From contig NC_009045.1 of the NCBI RefSeq assembly GCF_000209165.1, positions 1,178,001-1,242,000 on the forward strand: DNA of 64,000 nucleotides, given 5' to 3'. Under the pieces are notes generated by a model. The model ran no database searches. It saw only the letters and a list, made by a program, of their open reading frames with translations, and was not told the origin of the DNA. The stretch's first letter is position 1, and each line of letters starts with the position of its first letter. The position numbers and the translations under genes are program-made. Positions 1 through 10,032 of this stretch are shown here, in pieces. This DNA comes from Scheffersomyces stipitis CBS 6054 (lineage: Eukaryota > Ascomycota > Pichiomycetes > Serinales > Debaryomycetaceae).

Positions 1-1
1 C

Positions 2-955
2 TCTAAGAAGGGTAAGTTGCCAATTGTTGACTCCGATGGCAACTTGGTTTCTTTGATTTCCAGAACCGATTTGCAAAAGAACCAAAACTATCCAGATGCT
101 TCTAAGTCCTTCCACTCTAAGCAGTTGTTGTGTGGTGCTGCTATCGGTACCATTGAAGCTGACAGAGAAAGATTGGACAAGTTGGTTGAAGCTGGCTTGG
201 ATGTTGTCGTCTTGGACTCTTCTAATGGTACCTCTGTTTTCCAAATTGACATGCTCAAGTGGATCAAGAACAAGTACCCAGACTTGCAAGTCATTGCCGG
301 TAACGTTGTCACCAGAGAACAAGCTGCCATCTTAATTGAGGCTGGTGCCGATGCCTTAAGAATTGGTATGGGTTCTGGTTCTATCTGTATCACCCAAGAA
401 GTCATGGCATGTGGTAGACCACAAGGTACTGCTGTTTACAACGTCACCGAGTTTGCAAACAAGTTCGGTGTTCCATGTATTGCTGACGGTGGTATTGGTA
501 ATATTGGTCACATCACCAAGGCTTTGGCTTTAGGTGCTTCCACTGTCATGATGGGTGGTTTGTTGGCTGGTACTGCCGAGACTCCAGGTGACTACTACTA
601 CAGAGATGGTAAGAGATTGAAGACTTACAGAGGTATGGGTTCTATTGATGCTATGCAACAGACCAACACCAACGCCAATGCTTCTACCTCGAGATACTTC
701 TCTGAATCCGACAAGGTCTTGGTTGCTCAGGGTGTTTCTGGTGCTGTTGTCGACAAGGGTTCTGTGACCAAGTTTGTTCCATACTTGTTCAACGGTTTGC
801 AACACTCTTTGCAAGACATTGGTGTCCAATCCTTGGGTGAAATGAGAACCAAGGTCGACAACTACGAAATCGCATTTGAGTTCAGAACTGCTTCTGCTCA
901 ATTCGAAGGTGGTGTCCACGGCTTGCACTCCTATGAAAAGAGATTACACAACTAA
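2..955 (+). CDS. IMD: IMP dehydrogenase, C-terminal part (5' truncated by window edge)
   Basis: Last 317 residues of inosine-5'-monophosphate dehydrogenase, which oxidises IMP to XMP with NAD+, the committed step of GMP synthesis in the cytosol. The frame is open through the left edge, so the true start is outside the window and the ATG at 17 is an internal Met. The piece opens in the end of the second CBS domain ([19 protein letters not shown]). The catalytic loop [11 protein letters not shown] carries the active-site Cys at codon 386-388. It is followed by the substrate-site segment [11 protein letters not shown], the loop [14 protein letters not shown] and the flap [11 protein letters not shown] found no in-frame CTG, and TTG, AGA and GGT dominate, as expected for a highly expressed gene. 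Which yeast paralogue (IMD2/3/4) it matches cannot be decided by eye. Confidence 0.95.
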   Translation, partial: SKKGKLPIVDSDGNLVSLISRTDLQKNQNYPDASKSFHSKQLLCGAAIGTIEADRERLDKLVEAGLDVVVLDSSNGTSVFQIDMLKWIKNKYPDLQVIAGNVVTREQAAILIEAGADALRIGMGSGSICITQEVMACGRPQGTAVYNVTEFANKFGVPCIADGGIGNIGHITKALALGASTVMMGGLLAGTAETPGDYYYRDGKRLKTYRGMGSIDAMQQTNTNANASTSRYFSESDKVLVAQGVSGAVVDKGSVTKFVPYLFNGLQHSLQDIGVQSLGEMRTKVDNYEIAFEFRTASAQFEGGVHGLHSYEKRLHN

Positions 956-1335
956 GTTATGTAGGCTTATTAGGTAGTTTTCTCTTTTATTTTGTCATAT
1001 GTGCTATAGAAAAATTAGTACCCATTGTACTTTAGTTAATAATCAGATGATTTCATGTTATAGAATGTACTGCTGTAGGAATGTGGAGATATACTATTCT
1101 ACAAAGATTCAGTCAACAAAAAAAGTTACTTGGTCTTTCAATCTCTACTGTCTTACGGATTCCTAGTGGAAAATGGGGCTATCAGACAACTAGGAGTCTA
1201 ATTAGTTATGTAGTTCTTTACTATGTACAATCTTAACTATGTGATTTGGGGAGTGCACATCTCTGACCATAAAAAGATATCTATTCTTACATTTCAGAAA
1301 TACACTTGCTATCCTCTCTTACCAAACAGCAAAAC
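956..1335. other. intergenic, IMD 3' to SCP1 5'
   Basis: 380 bp between two same-strand genes. It is AT-rich and should hold the IMD polyadenylation region and the SCP1 promoter. I see no conserved element, RNA gene or further ORF. Confidence 0.6.
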
Positions 1336-1926
1336 ATGAGCAGCTACTTGAATTATAACAGATACCAACAACCAACCAAACAGGACCAGAATGCCAACAC
1401 CAACCTCGACCAGGATTTGTCCAATTCTCGATCTTCGAAATATCAGACTAATCAGTTGGAAGTGAAAAAGTACCTTAAGGCTACGTTAAGTCCACATCAC
1501 CCGCAGCTTTTTCAGTCAAAGTTTAGCAACGGTGCCGATACAAACTACATAGATAATGTTGATCTTATGGATATCCTTCATGACGGCGAAGTTTTGTGCA
1601 AATTGGGAGCATTACTACCTTCAAGCAAAGTCCCTAACAATCCCTGTGCTTCCAAATTCAAGAATTCCAAGATGCCGTTCATCCAGATGGAAAATATTCT
1701 GTTTTTCCTCAAGATATGTGAAGCTATAGGATTGCCTCATGACGAAATTTTCCAGACCATTGATTTGTATGAAGCTAAAGACCCTTACCAGGTGATTATC
1801 ACACTTATGTCATTTTCCAGACTTGCCAATAGCATCGATTCAAACGTTTTTTCAACAGTTATTGGCCCAAAGCCAGTCAAAGTAAAACCAACAGTACCGG
1901 TGAAACCATTCAAGTTGAGATCCTGA
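1336..1926 (+). CDS. SCP1: calponin/transgelin-like actin-bundling protein Scp1
   Basis: A 196-residue protein with one calponin-homology domain (about residues 45-165) and a short basic tail. The CH signature is visible as MDILHDGEVLCKLGALL, then a lysine-rich stretch, MPFIQMENILFFLKICEAIGL, and the C-terminal helix DPYQVIITLMSFSRLA. Family knowledge: yeast Scp1 (200 aa) bundles actin filaments in cortical patches, and its C-terminal tail also contacts actin; the tail here (VKPTVPVKPFKLRS) is compatible. The frame is open upstream to a TTG at 1306, but the first ATG is at 1336 and gives the family length, so I start there. The N-terminal ~40 residues are Asn/Gln-rich and not conserved in type. 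Confidence 0.85.
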   Translation: MSSYLNYNRYQQPTKQDQNANTNLDQDLSNSRSSKYQTNQLEVKKYLKATLSPHHPQLFQSKFSNGADTNYIDNVDLMDILHDGEVLCKLGALLPSSKVPNNPCASKFKNSKMPFIQMENILFFLKICEAIGLPHDEIFQTIDLYEAKDPYQVIITLMSFSRLANSIDSNVFSTVIGPKPVKVKPTVPVKPFKLRS

Positions 1927-2055
1927 AACTTCAACTCGAGGAGCCAATGACTATCATGTCGTTGGTCATAGTGTAAAATTAACTATGGTATAGCATATAA
2001 GACACAATATAGAGGAGGGGCACCCTGTGCAGGCCTCGAATTTTTTTTGTTCTTC

Positions 2056-2061
2056 CTCATC
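2056..2061 (-). promoter_or_regulatory. PAC element (GATGAG on minus strand)
   Basis: CTCATC on the plus strand, reading GAGATGAG on the other strand, which matches the core of the PAC box used by yeast ribosome-biogenesis genes. It lies 9 bp from the RRPE match and about 285 bp before the MAK16 ATG. The function is inferred from the pairing and the downstream gene. Confidence 0.55.
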
Positions 2062-2069
2062 TCTGTAAC

Positions 2070-2079
2070 TGAAAAATTT
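2070..2079 (+). promoter_or_regulatory. RRPE element (TGAAAAATTT)
   Basis: TGAAAAATTT is an exact match to the ribosomal RNA processing element core, 265 bp upstream of MAK16. An RRPE next to a PAC box is the classic signature of the ribosome-biogenesis regulon. Confidence 0.6.
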
Positions 2080-2343
2080 CTAGAGTGTAAGATTTCTATT
2101 TTGCTGTAGTTCAAGGTCACCAACTTATTAGTGCTTCAGTGGGAGAGAACGCGTTTATAATACGATACAGAACAACCCACTACCTGACTATTCTATCATC
2201 GATCTTTATAATTATTAGAGAACATCAACTCTACCAAAGATCACCTTTTGCATACCACACTTTCATTCAATTTTTCGTACTTCAAATCTATCTTCTAGAT
2301 TTCGAAAATCCTTTCTTAGCATAAATTTTATACAAACAGCATA

Positions 2344-3261
2344 ATGTCTGACGAAGTCATCTGGCAGGTTATAAATCAGCAGTTCTGCGCCTTCAAGTTG
2401 AAGACCGACAAGGGTCAAAATTTCTGCAGAAACGAATACAACGTCAGTGGTTTGTGTTCGAGACAGTCATGCCCTTTGGCCAATGCCAGATATGCAACCG
2501 TCAAGAACATCGGAGGTAAGCTCTATCTTTACATGAAGACTGCCGAGAGAGCACACATGCCATCGAGAATGTGGGAAAGAATAAGATTGTCCAAGAACTA
2601 CAACAAGGCATTATCTCAAATAGATAGCCATTTGCAATACTGGCAGAAGTTCTTGGTCCACAAGTGCAAGCAGAGATTAACCAGATTGACTCAAGTTGCT
2701 ATAACAGAAAGAAGGTTGGCATTGCAAGATGAAGAAAGACACTACGTTGGTGTCAAGCATAAGGTCAAGAGAAGAGAAGAAAACAGAGAAAGGAAGGCAC
2801 TTGCCGCTGCCAGAATCGAGAAGGCTATTGAAAAGGAATTATTGGACAGATTAAAGAGCGGTGCTTATGGCGACAAGCCACTTAACGTAGACGAAGGCTT
2901 GTGGAAGAAGGTATTGGGTAAGGTCGATGAAGTTGAACAAGAAGAAGAATTCGACGTTGAAGACGACTTTGAATTAGAAAGTGGAGACGAAGACGAAAGC
3001 GATGTTGGCGAAGTTGAATACGTCGAGGACGATGGAGACGACGAATTGGTTGACTTGGAAGACTTGGAAAGATGGTTGGACGACTCTTCAGCCAGCGAAG
3101 ACGAAGAAGAATCTGACGACGAATCTGATGACGATGATAAGTCTGGTAAGCGTAAGAGTGACTCAGACAGTAAGGCCAAGGCTAAGAAGAGAAGAAGAGC
3201 TAGAGTTGAAATTGAATACGAACAAGAGACAGACAACCTTCAGACCAACATTGTCTCCTAG
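2344..3261 (+). CDS. MAK16: ribosome biogenesis protein Mak16
   Basis: A 305-residue nucleolar protein needed for 60S subunit maturation (25S and 5.8S rRNA processing). The N-terminal half is the Mak16/L28e-like region, opening [20 protein letters not shown] and followed by [27 protein letters not shown], where spaced Cys residues form a probable metal site. A lysine/arginine-rich helix covers about residues 135-165. The C-terminal third (about 195-275) is almost entirely Asp/Glu/Ser with a closing basic block [10 protein letters not shown]. Length and layout match yeast Mak16 (306 aa). The start is the only sensible ATG. The PAC/RRPE pair upstream fits co-regulation with ribosome synthesis. 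A 123-codon antisense frame over the acidic tail is a composition artefact. Confidence 0.97.
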   Translation: MSDEVIWQVINQQFCAFKLKTDKGQNFCRNEYNVSGLCSRQSCPLANARYATVKNIGGKLYLYMKTAERAHMPSRMWERIRLSKNYNKALSQIDSHLQYWQKFLVHKCKQRLTRLTQVAITERRLALQDEERHYVGVKHKVKRREENRERKALAAARIEKAIEKELLDRLKSGAYGDKPLNVDEGLWKKVLGKVDEVEQEEEFDVEDDFELESGDEDESDVGEVEYVEDDGDDELVDLEDLERWLDDSSASEDEEESDDESDDDDKSGKRKSDSDSKAKAKKRRRARVEIEYEQETDNLQTNIVS

Positions 3262-3595
3262 AGAAATTTCCCGCATCACGAATAGATATATCGAAACTAG
3301 CATGTACAATACAGTATTACAATAGTGAAATTGTAGAAAAGTTGGCTTTTTGTGCGAATATATTCTGTAGGTTGTGTTAGCCAAGAAGGTGAGCTGATCA
3401 AACAGATGGAATAGATAACGTCTGCAGTAGAGAATATTCGAGAATTAGAAAATAAGACAAAAGCACAAGTTAGCAATGTCATTTTAAGGGGTGATGCTAA
3501 AGCTAAATACTTCATTGTTGTCCAGTGAATGTGGTGCGAATGCCTCTTCTCTCACAATTATGAGAATTTTGATGAAGTTTGTGAAAAATGTCATA

Positions 3596-3615
3596 GATTA
3601 GATTAGATTAGATTA
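3596..3615. repeat. (GATTA)4 microsatellite
   Basis: Four perfect tandem copies of the 5-mer GATTA, about 340 bp downstream of the MAK16 stop, in non-coding sequence. Confidence 0.85.
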
Positions 3616-3750
3616 GAAAGGCACTTTTTTTCAGCAAAGAGTCCATTTCAAAAGCATTGGGAACGGCCCTTTTGATGATGCTGATAAACACCGAGTTGAA
3701 TTGAGACTGAGTAGAATTGAAAATAAGGAAAATCCATCCAACCCCAAAAA

Positions 3751-4299
3751 TCAATTACCCATAGCCTTGCCATAGGAAGATTGAATGTCCGAGAGCGGCA
3801 GAACCAAAACATCAACATCATTCAAATCAACACCAACAGCAATCCAGTTTCTTACAGTTACATCTAAAGATAAAGATAGCAGTATGAACACTGCCACTCG
3901 ACTTGCATTTGCACCCAAGTCTATTTTTGTGTGCGTTGATAACCGCTCCAAGCCGGTCCAAACAAACACATGAAACAGAGGCCGCATTTGAGTGGGCCCG
4001 AAACTGCAGAAGATGCATTTCTCGACTTGTACAGATTCACTCAGCCTCACAGCGTAGCTTCTTTGCTTGCATCTTCTAGTAAGCCGAATATCTCCTCCGC
4101 GCAGTCCAAGCGAGTTTGCTGGTGAAATCATTGCGGCAGGACAAGCCAAATTGTCCGTTAACTCCACCATCCCTTCTATTTTAAGAATACGAATATCGTC
4201 TACGAGTTCCCACGCGTGGTCTGGACTCCTACGGCGGTGTTGATAATTATGGGACCATTCGGAGCGTGACGCCAACTGCTCTGTTGCCGTGGCTTGCAA
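3751..4299 (-). other. orphan open reading frame, possible decayed or lineage-specific gene
   Basis: Open frame of 182 codons on the minus strand; the upstream-most codon is TTG. The first in-frame ATG is near residue 44 and would give about 139 residues. I recognise no domain. The translation has mixed composition (Val, Ser, Leu, Arg, Asp) and one mildly hydrophobic stretch near VAVFILLSLSLDVTV. It is longer than expected by chance in roughly 20 kb of non-coding DNA at this base composition, but codon use does not resemble the neighbouring genes. A second frame upstream (4247-4477, minus) overlaps it and could be a frameshifted continuation. Either a degenerate gene or chance; I do not assign a function. 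Confidence 0.2.
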
Positions 4300-5680
4300 T
4301 ATGGGGAAATTTGATTAAGCTTTTTAAATCTATTTTCCTGGAGCATATTTGAAAAGGTTTGAACAATGGCACCAAAGCCGAACTTCTCCCAAGGGATAAT
4401 GACGATATGGTGTGGTTTGCTTTGGGATCAGCCGGAACAATTCCAGGTGTAAATTTCTCGTGTTGAGTCTCTCTCATTAGTATCGGAAGTGTAGCCGGAG
4501 CTCCGACTGTCGGGGTTGGATTTAAGAACGAGCGCTCAGCCTAATTTCTGAGATTTCGATTGCGCCGAATTAGAACGGGTTTACGATTAGTGGCCGTGGT
4601 TGCGCCTCTCATGTCCCTCAAAATGCGGATTTATAGAGTAAACTCCTGCATTCTGTACTTTATTTGAGTGCAGATTTGACATTGTGGGTGCAAATCTTTA
4701 AAATGGAAGAAAATAATAATTGAATTACATCACGGTAGAAGATGGCTTCGGAAAGATTGTACCATATATCTGATCCGGTGAATGAAGAGAGAATCTCAGA
4801 AATCGAAAGCATCCTTTCCAAATACGTTGAAGTTAAGAGTTTTCTGTCAAATTCTAGTACAAGTTGGTGGTGCTTTCGAGCTATAGTGTACAAGTTTTAC
4901 TGACTTTTCTGATCTACAGTTGATAAATAGAGCTATGGAATAACGAACATAATTAGAAGTGGTCTCTTGTAGGTCGTCAGAATTGTACCTGTTGCTTCTC
5001 ATCGATATCTCATTATTATATATTTGATCTTGAATAGCGCAATTGGGAATGCAGCGAACATTTGGATAGTGTATGGAGAAAAATTATCAGCCATTTGCAA
5101 TCTTGCCTTCCACTCCAAAATAGAAAAGCTATGCTTTTCGTGTACTTATCTAGATATACGTAGAAGCAGTGACGGAACGAGTGCAAGGACCGCAGTTGCC
5201 CGTTACAATTATATGACACAGGTGGCTTTTTATACCAATTATTATACCAACCAGACGGTTTATACAAAAAACTTCAAAGAAGCGATACACTGCCAGCTCC
5301 AAAACCAGTAATGGTGGCTGAGCTGGACGGTTCAAGCGCTTAGTAATTGAGTTTTGTGACAACTTGCTAATTATACAGAGTCCCATTCAGGAGCCGTTTA
5401 CGACTACATTTACACATCCGGAGTTTTAAATAAGTCTGCTCTTCCGTTCCGACAGCTTCTATGCAAGGCTGAGCTAGATACTGGTTCAATTACGTCGGTG
5501 CATTGTGAAAAGAGGGCTATCGCCCTTGAAACCTGTCTCTCTAAAACTGGCAATATTTTCTTTGCAGGACTTAGCAGGAGATAACAGTTTCTCCGGCTCT
5601 TGTCGTGTATGCAAAAGAGGCTTCGCACATTCCGCATTATTTTTAAATCAAGAGTTGGATGCGATTTCTGCAAATCTTTT

Positions 5681-5689
5681 TATATATAA
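5681..5689 (+). promoter_or_regulatory. TATA box of first RTA1-family gene
   Basis: TATATATAA, 244 bp upstream of the ATG at 5933. The second RTA1-family gene has a TATA at a similar distance, which suggests regulated, TATA-dependent promoters with long leaders for both. Confidence 0.45.
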
Positions 5690-5932
5690 TGAGGTCGATG
5701 CCGTCGAGATCCACAAGTTTCAATTATGGAGTTTGCCTAACCAGAACGAATTCCTTGGTACTATTACCCTATCTTGCAACAACACCTGTATCCAACTAGA
5801 TAACTAGAGGCTACTGAAGACACCATCCTTATTTTGTCATTTAGCATATTCTCAGATCGACTCGATTTTCAATACTGCTAATACTTTTTCACTTCGAATT
5901 TCTTCCCATAGATTTATCCTACACACCTCGGA

Positions 5933-7456
5933 ATGTCACAATTCTTCCCCGATGGACTTCTCACGAGTCTTCCAACGAAGACGACGCTTCTATCCGTAAA
6001 CCCGACCAAAAGCGCAGCCTTATTGAGCAAACTCACATCAGCTACTGCAGCCATTGCTACCAAGCACGGAAAGGGAGGCGTGCAAGCCACCCGTGCACTT
6101 ATAGGAGCTCAAGCTTCTTTGGCTATCATCAGTGCTGAAGGAGTTATTGCTACAGCTACCGACCTGTCTGTATTGGCAGAAGCTACTGATGCTATTTTCA
6201 GAGCTACAGTTAACTTACAAGAACTTGCATGGGACATGAATGTCTACGATATCAGGCGGTTGGATCGTGGAGGTAACATTTTTTACTTGGTGATCTTTGC
6301 TTTGACAGCTTTTTTTACCTGTTTCATGTGCATTAAGTCAAGATACCATTGGTACAATGTTGCTTTCTCCGGAGGGTTGTTATTGGAATTTATTGGGTTC
6401 CTCGGTAGAGTCTTGTCGTTTACTGATATGACAGACAGCAACTTTTTCATCATGCAATTGGTCTGTTTAACAATTGCTCCAGCATTTCTTATGGGTGGAA
6501 TTTACTTTTTGTTTGCTCAATTGGTAGCTATCCACGGCCGTAAATTTTCACTTCTTAAGCCCATGTGGTATTCTTATTTGTTTATTGGCTGTGATATTTT
6601 GTCGTTAGTAATCCAGTCAGCGGGCGGTGCCCAAGCTTCCTATGCTAGTAACAATGGTACCGATGCAACACCAGGTACCAGAGTTATGATTGCCGGTATC
6701 GGATTTCAAGTAGCTGCCATGTCCGTGTTCATGGTATTCTGGGGTTTCTTCCTTGTTAGATTGTATTTCAAGAGAGACCATCGTCACAACGATGTCGAAG
6801 AGGTCGATGAAAAGACTGCCGAAGTTGAGCCTGTGCTCCACAAGAAGTCGTTCAAGAACTTTTTAATTTTGCATTTGAATGGCAAGAAAGCTCAACAATT
6901 CAAGAGTTCTTACTTGGAGCAATTTTATAACCCCAGATACGCTGAAATCAGACAAAGAAAACTCTACAATTGGTTCCCCTTGGTTATATCCGCGTCTGTT
7001 ATCGTGATCTACATCAGATGTGTTTACAGAGTGGTTGAGTTGGCCCAAGGGTTCAGTGGATACTTGATTACTCACGAAGTCTACCTCTTTGTCCTTGACG
7101 CCATGATGATTTCTATCGTCGCTTTGTTGTTCATGGTGTTCCACCCATACTTTGTATTGGGACCTGAAGTTACAGTGACCGTCAAGTCGATCAAGAATAA
7201 CGAGGATGAAGAGCCACATCAGGACTCATCTGAAGTCGAAGAAGAAGGAGTAGGAGTAGGAGAAGGAGAAGGAGAAGTCACCGAGCCTAAAATTCAAGAC
7301 CAGGAGGGGACCGTGACCGTAACGGTAAGCAACGAAGCCCTCAACGATAAACAAGGGACACGAGAAGAAACTGCAACACGAGAAGATACCCAAGAAGGTA
7401 GCTACTCAGAACAGTCCTTAGAGAATCCATTTCAGAAACCCACAGAAAACTGGTAA
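5933..7456 (+). CDS. RTA1-family membrane protein (RSB1/RTA2-like), copy 1
   Basis: A 507-residue protein of the RTA1-like family, the fungal seven-helix plasma-membrane proteins that include Rsb1 (export of sphingoid long-chain bases) and Rta1/Rta2 (resistance to azoles or aminocholesterol). Residues 1-110 are an extracellular-type N-terminus. Seven hydrophobic segments run from about residue 113 (IFYLVIFALTAFF) to about 405. Family hallmarks visible are LLLEFIGFLGRVLSF, APAFLMGGIYFLFAQLV and YIRCVYRVVELAQGF followed by HEVYLFVLDA. The cytosolic tail (about 415-507) is acidic, with a Gly-Val/Gly-Glu repeat encoded by hexamers at about 7243-7278. It is closely similar to the next gene over the whole membrane core. 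The substrate is unknown. Confidence 0.85.
   Translation: MSQFFPDGLLTSLPTKTTLLSVNPTKSAALLSKLTSATAAIATKHGKGGVQATRALIGAQASLAIISAEGVIATATDLSVLAEATDAIFRATVNLQELAWDMNVYDIRRLDRGGNIFYLVIFALTAFFTCFMCIKSRYHWYNVAFSGGLLLEFIGFLGRVLSFTDMTDSNFFIMQLVCLTIAPAFLMGGIYFLFAQLVAIHGRKFSLLKPMWYSYLFIGCDILSLVIQSAGGAQASYASNNGTDATPGTRVMIAGIGFQVAAMSVFMVFWGFFLVRLYFKRDHRHNDVEEVDEKTAEVEPVLHKKSFKNFLILHLNGKKAQQFKSSYLEQFYNPRYAEIRQRKLYNWFPLVISASVIVIYIRCVYRVVELAQGFSGYLITHEVYLFVLDAMMISIVALLFMVFHPYFVLGPEVTVTVKSIKNNEDEEPHQDSSEVEEEGVGVGEGEGEVTEPKIQDQEGTVTVTVSNEALNDKQGTREETATREDTQEGSYSEQSLENPFQKPTENW
7243..7278 (+). repeat. in-frame GGAGTA/GGAGAA hexamer repeat
   Basis: Short tandem hexanucleotides in the acidic tail of the first RTA1-family gene, coding for alternating Gly-Val and then Gly-Glu. 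The repeat is absent from the neighbouring paralogue, so it is probably a recent slippage expansion. Confidence 0.6.
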
Positions 7457-8402
7457 ATAGAAGGGCGCTTTAGTAGTTGTGTCATTGACATTTGACGGTA
7501 TCTACTGTTTTCCTATAACTATTCGCTAGAAGGTATTTACTGACTACTATGGTGTGCTATGGAACATCCTAAACCACCTACTCTTTGTTTTTTACTAGTA
7601 CTTTCAAATTAAATATACACTACAAATCCGAATCAAAGAGACTAAATTGTATAGTGGTACAGATTTCCTTTCACTGACTTCATTATCTTCATCATCGTGG
7701 TCGGTTCGTATCTAATCCTTCCTTTCCTACACAATAATTCGCTTACGAAATCGCATTGTCGTAGTGAATTTTAGTGTTCGGATGCGGAACTGCTTGCAGC
7801 ATCGTGTGGCTCCCGAAACCCGTCATGGCGAGGCTCCAAGACTTTCTTGCAATGGACGGGGACTCTACCCTTTCTGAACATACACACCTCCTTTGATTTA
7901 TGGAGAATTACCTCCCGATTGATAGACCGCTCTGTTTGTTTCTCTCCAAACTAAGCTACCACTCAAGCTCTATCTATTTTGATAAGCTTGTGAGACTCCA
8001 TACTTTCTGACTTTGTGAAAGACAAAAGTTTTCCGTAGCGAATTAATAAGGCGGAGTTGTGCTTATTATTGCGTTCAACTGAGGAATAGAATTTCCATTG
8101 CACAAAGAGCCAGGCTATATAAGAAAGTCATCATCCACATTATTGTACAAACTAAACAACATCGCCGCAGCAACAACATAGCTATCTATACATTCTCTGC
8201 TCTTCGGAATAGTTGATTTTTAGCCTTGTATCGAGTGAATTCGCATCTCGTATTTAGAAGGCTTTTTTCACCTAGAATTTCATAAATATATCGACTCGAT
8301 CTTGTGATTTACAGTTGTCCATCCCATAACCATCCACTAATATCCCACTATTGGTTAAACCATAGCTCTTGATCTCATAACTTGTCACACTACGTTCTTG
8401 CC
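7457..8402. other. intergenic between the tandem RTA1-family genes
   Basis: 946 bp holding the terminator of copy 1 and the promoter and leader of copy 2. A TATATAA lies at 8116-8122. Two near-matches to sterol-response-type TCGTATA (TCGTATC near 7704 and TCGTATT near 8248) are too weak to call. No ORF. Confidence 0.5.
8116..8122 (+). promoter_or_regulatory. TATA box of second RTA1-family gene
   Basis: TATATAA within GGCTATATAAGAAAG, 281 bp before the ATG at 8403. The following sequence is rich in C/T and A, as in long yeast leaders. Confidence 0.45.
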
Positions 8403-9761
8403 ATGTCGCTTCTCGAGCTAGCACTATCGTCATGGACTCCGTCGGATATTCCTACTCGGACAACTCTTCTGAGCATTGACCCAACTCATTCTTCCAGCTT
8501 GATCTCTTTATACACTTCTGCCATAGCCAGGGCCATGACGGAAAAGGACTATGTCGAGCTCAGAGAACTTTCGCAAACTATCCGTGGAGCTCAGGCTTCG
8601 CTTACAATCATCGCAGCTGAGGAAGTTTTAGCTACAGCAACAAATGAGGCTGTACAAGCAAAGGCTACCGAAGCTATCTTTGACGCTACTTTGAACTTGA
8701 AAGCTCTTGAATGGGACAATAACTTGTACGCTTTGACGTTAAACAGACCAGCAAACATCATCTACTTGGTTGTTTTCGCTATCTGCTTCTTTTATACTAT
8801 AGCCATGCTCTGGAAGTCGCGCTATCACTGGTACAACATCACTTTCTTTGCTGGTTTAGGTTTAGAATTTGCCGGTTTCTTAGGTAGGGTTCTTTCGTTT
8901 TCCGACGATACAAACATGAACTTTTACTTGTTGCAATACGTTTCTTTGACAATAGCCCCAGCGTTCCTAATGGGAGGGATATACTTCTTGTTTGCCCAAG
9001 TTGTGGTAATCCATGGTCGAGAGTACTCTATTTTGAAACCTATGTGGTATTCGTACTTGTTCATTGCCTGTGATGTCTTGTCTTTGCTTATTCAAGCTGG
9101 TGGTGGTGGTTCTGCTTCTATAGCATCCAAGAACCACCAGGATACAAGACCAGGTACCAATACCATGATTGCTGGTATTGCTTTCCAGGTCGTGGCCATG
9201 TCCATCTTCTTGGGCTTTTGGTTTGAATTCCTTCAAAGGGTCTACTTTAAAAATGCTAAACTAGAACCCACAGAATATCCATTGGCTAAAAGATCGGTAA
9301 AGAACTTCTTGAAGTTGTTGTTCAACGTGAAATCCGTAAGACAATATAGACAGGAGCATTTGGATCCACACTACAACCCCAAGTACAAGTCTATTCGTGA
9401 AAAGCAATTTTTCCAGTTCTTTCCCTTAGCCATGACCTTAGCTGTTGTTGCCATTTACATCAGATGTGTTTATAGAGTTGTTGAGTTGGCCCAGGGTTTC
9501 CGTGGTTACTTGATTCTTCACGAAGTGTATTTGATGGTTTTGGATGCCTTAATGATCGCAATCACAGGAATCATTTTCATACCTTTCCACCCTGTTTGGG
9601 CCATAGGTTCGAAGAATGTTGTGAGATTGGCTCACATCAAGAAGAATGTCGACGAGAAAGGTTCTGATTTGGAAGAACAGACCGATCCAGATTCGTATGT
9701 AGAAGAGGAAGATTTCAGTGCGGGTAACACGAACTTCCCTTCAACGGATGAAACGAAATAG
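8403..9761 (+). CDS. RTA1-family membrane protein (RSB1/RTA2-like), copy 2
   Basis: A 452-residue paralogue of the preceding gene. Shared blocks include the N-terminal TRTTLLSIDPTHSSSLIS region, SRYHWYN, LEFAGFLGRVLSFSD, APAFLMGGIYFLFAQ, LKPMWYSYLFIACDVLSLL and YIRCVYRVVELAQGF, with HEVYLMVLDALMI in the last helix. Seven hydrophobic segments are visible. The acidic tail is shorter than in copy 1 and lacks the Gly-Glu repeat. The frame is open to a TTG at 8382, but the first ATG is at 8403 and aligns with the start of copy 1. Family members export or translocate lipids such as sphingoid bases; the substrate here is inferred only at family level. A tandem, same-strand arrangement indicates local duplication. 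Confidence 0.85.
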   Translation: MSLLELALSSWTPSDIPTRTTLLSIDPTHSSSLISLYTSAIARAMTEKDYVELRELSQTIRGAQASLTIIAAEEVLATATNEAVQAKATEAIFDATLNLKALEWDNNLYALTLNRPANIIYLVVFAICFFYTIAMLWKSRYHWYNITFFAGLGLEFAGFLGRVLSFSDDTNMNFYLLQYVSLTIAPAFLMGGIYFLFAQVVVIHGREYSILKPMWYSYLFIACDVLSLLIQAGGGGSASIASKNHQDTRPGTNTMIAGIAFQVVAMSIFLGFWFEFLQRVYFKNAKLEPTEYPLAKRSVKNFLKLLFNVKSVRQYRQEHLDPHYNPKYKSIREKQFFQFFPLAMTLAVVAIYIRCVYRVVELAQGFRGYLILHEVYLMVLDALMIAITGIIFIPFHPVWAIGSKNVVRLAHIKKNVDEKGSDLEEQTDPDSYVEEEDFSAGNTNFPSTDETK

Positions 9762-10032
9762 TTGTTTCGTTTATTTTTATCTATAAGAATGTATTTACTA
9801 GGCTCATATAGACATTAACCACATATGCAATGCTAATTAATTTGGAGATTTGGATGAATACAGAATTGACCCATTGTTCAAAAAAATACGGTTGCAAAAC
9901 CAATAAACAATTCCGAGCATTTTGTGGAACCACAAAAACAATGGGACAACAGTTGCAAAATTGATTTTCTTTTTTACGCTAATTGCTTTCACGGAAATCA
10001 TAACTTGATTCAGCTTTGCTAGTAGAAGTACA

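Larger units (their letters stand above)
1927..2343. other. intergenic, SCP1 to MAK16, with ribosome-biogenesis promoter elements
   Basis: 417 bp. It contains a PAC-like and an RRPE-like element (entries below) and one ACGCGT at 2149-2154. A 61-codon open frame at 2139-2324 has no protein-like features and was dismissed. Confidence 0.6.
3262..5932. other. 2.7 kb gene-poor intergenic region
   Basis: Between MAK16 and the first RTA1-family gene. It contains a (GATTA)4 repeat at 3596-3615, one orphan minus-strand open frame at 3751-4299 (separate entry), and several chance frames under 100 codons lacking ATG starts or domain features. The proximal end holds a TATA box at 5681-5689. No tRNA-like T-loop or retroelement motif was recognised. 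Confidence 0.5.

Noticed and set aside
2865..3236. 123-codon minus-strand Ser-rich frame
   Set aside because: Complement of the Asp/Glu tail of MAK16; composition artefact.
5505..5807. 100-codon frame upstream of the first RTA1-family gene
   Set aside because: Starts with GTG, has no protein features, and the RTA1-gene TATA box lies inside it.
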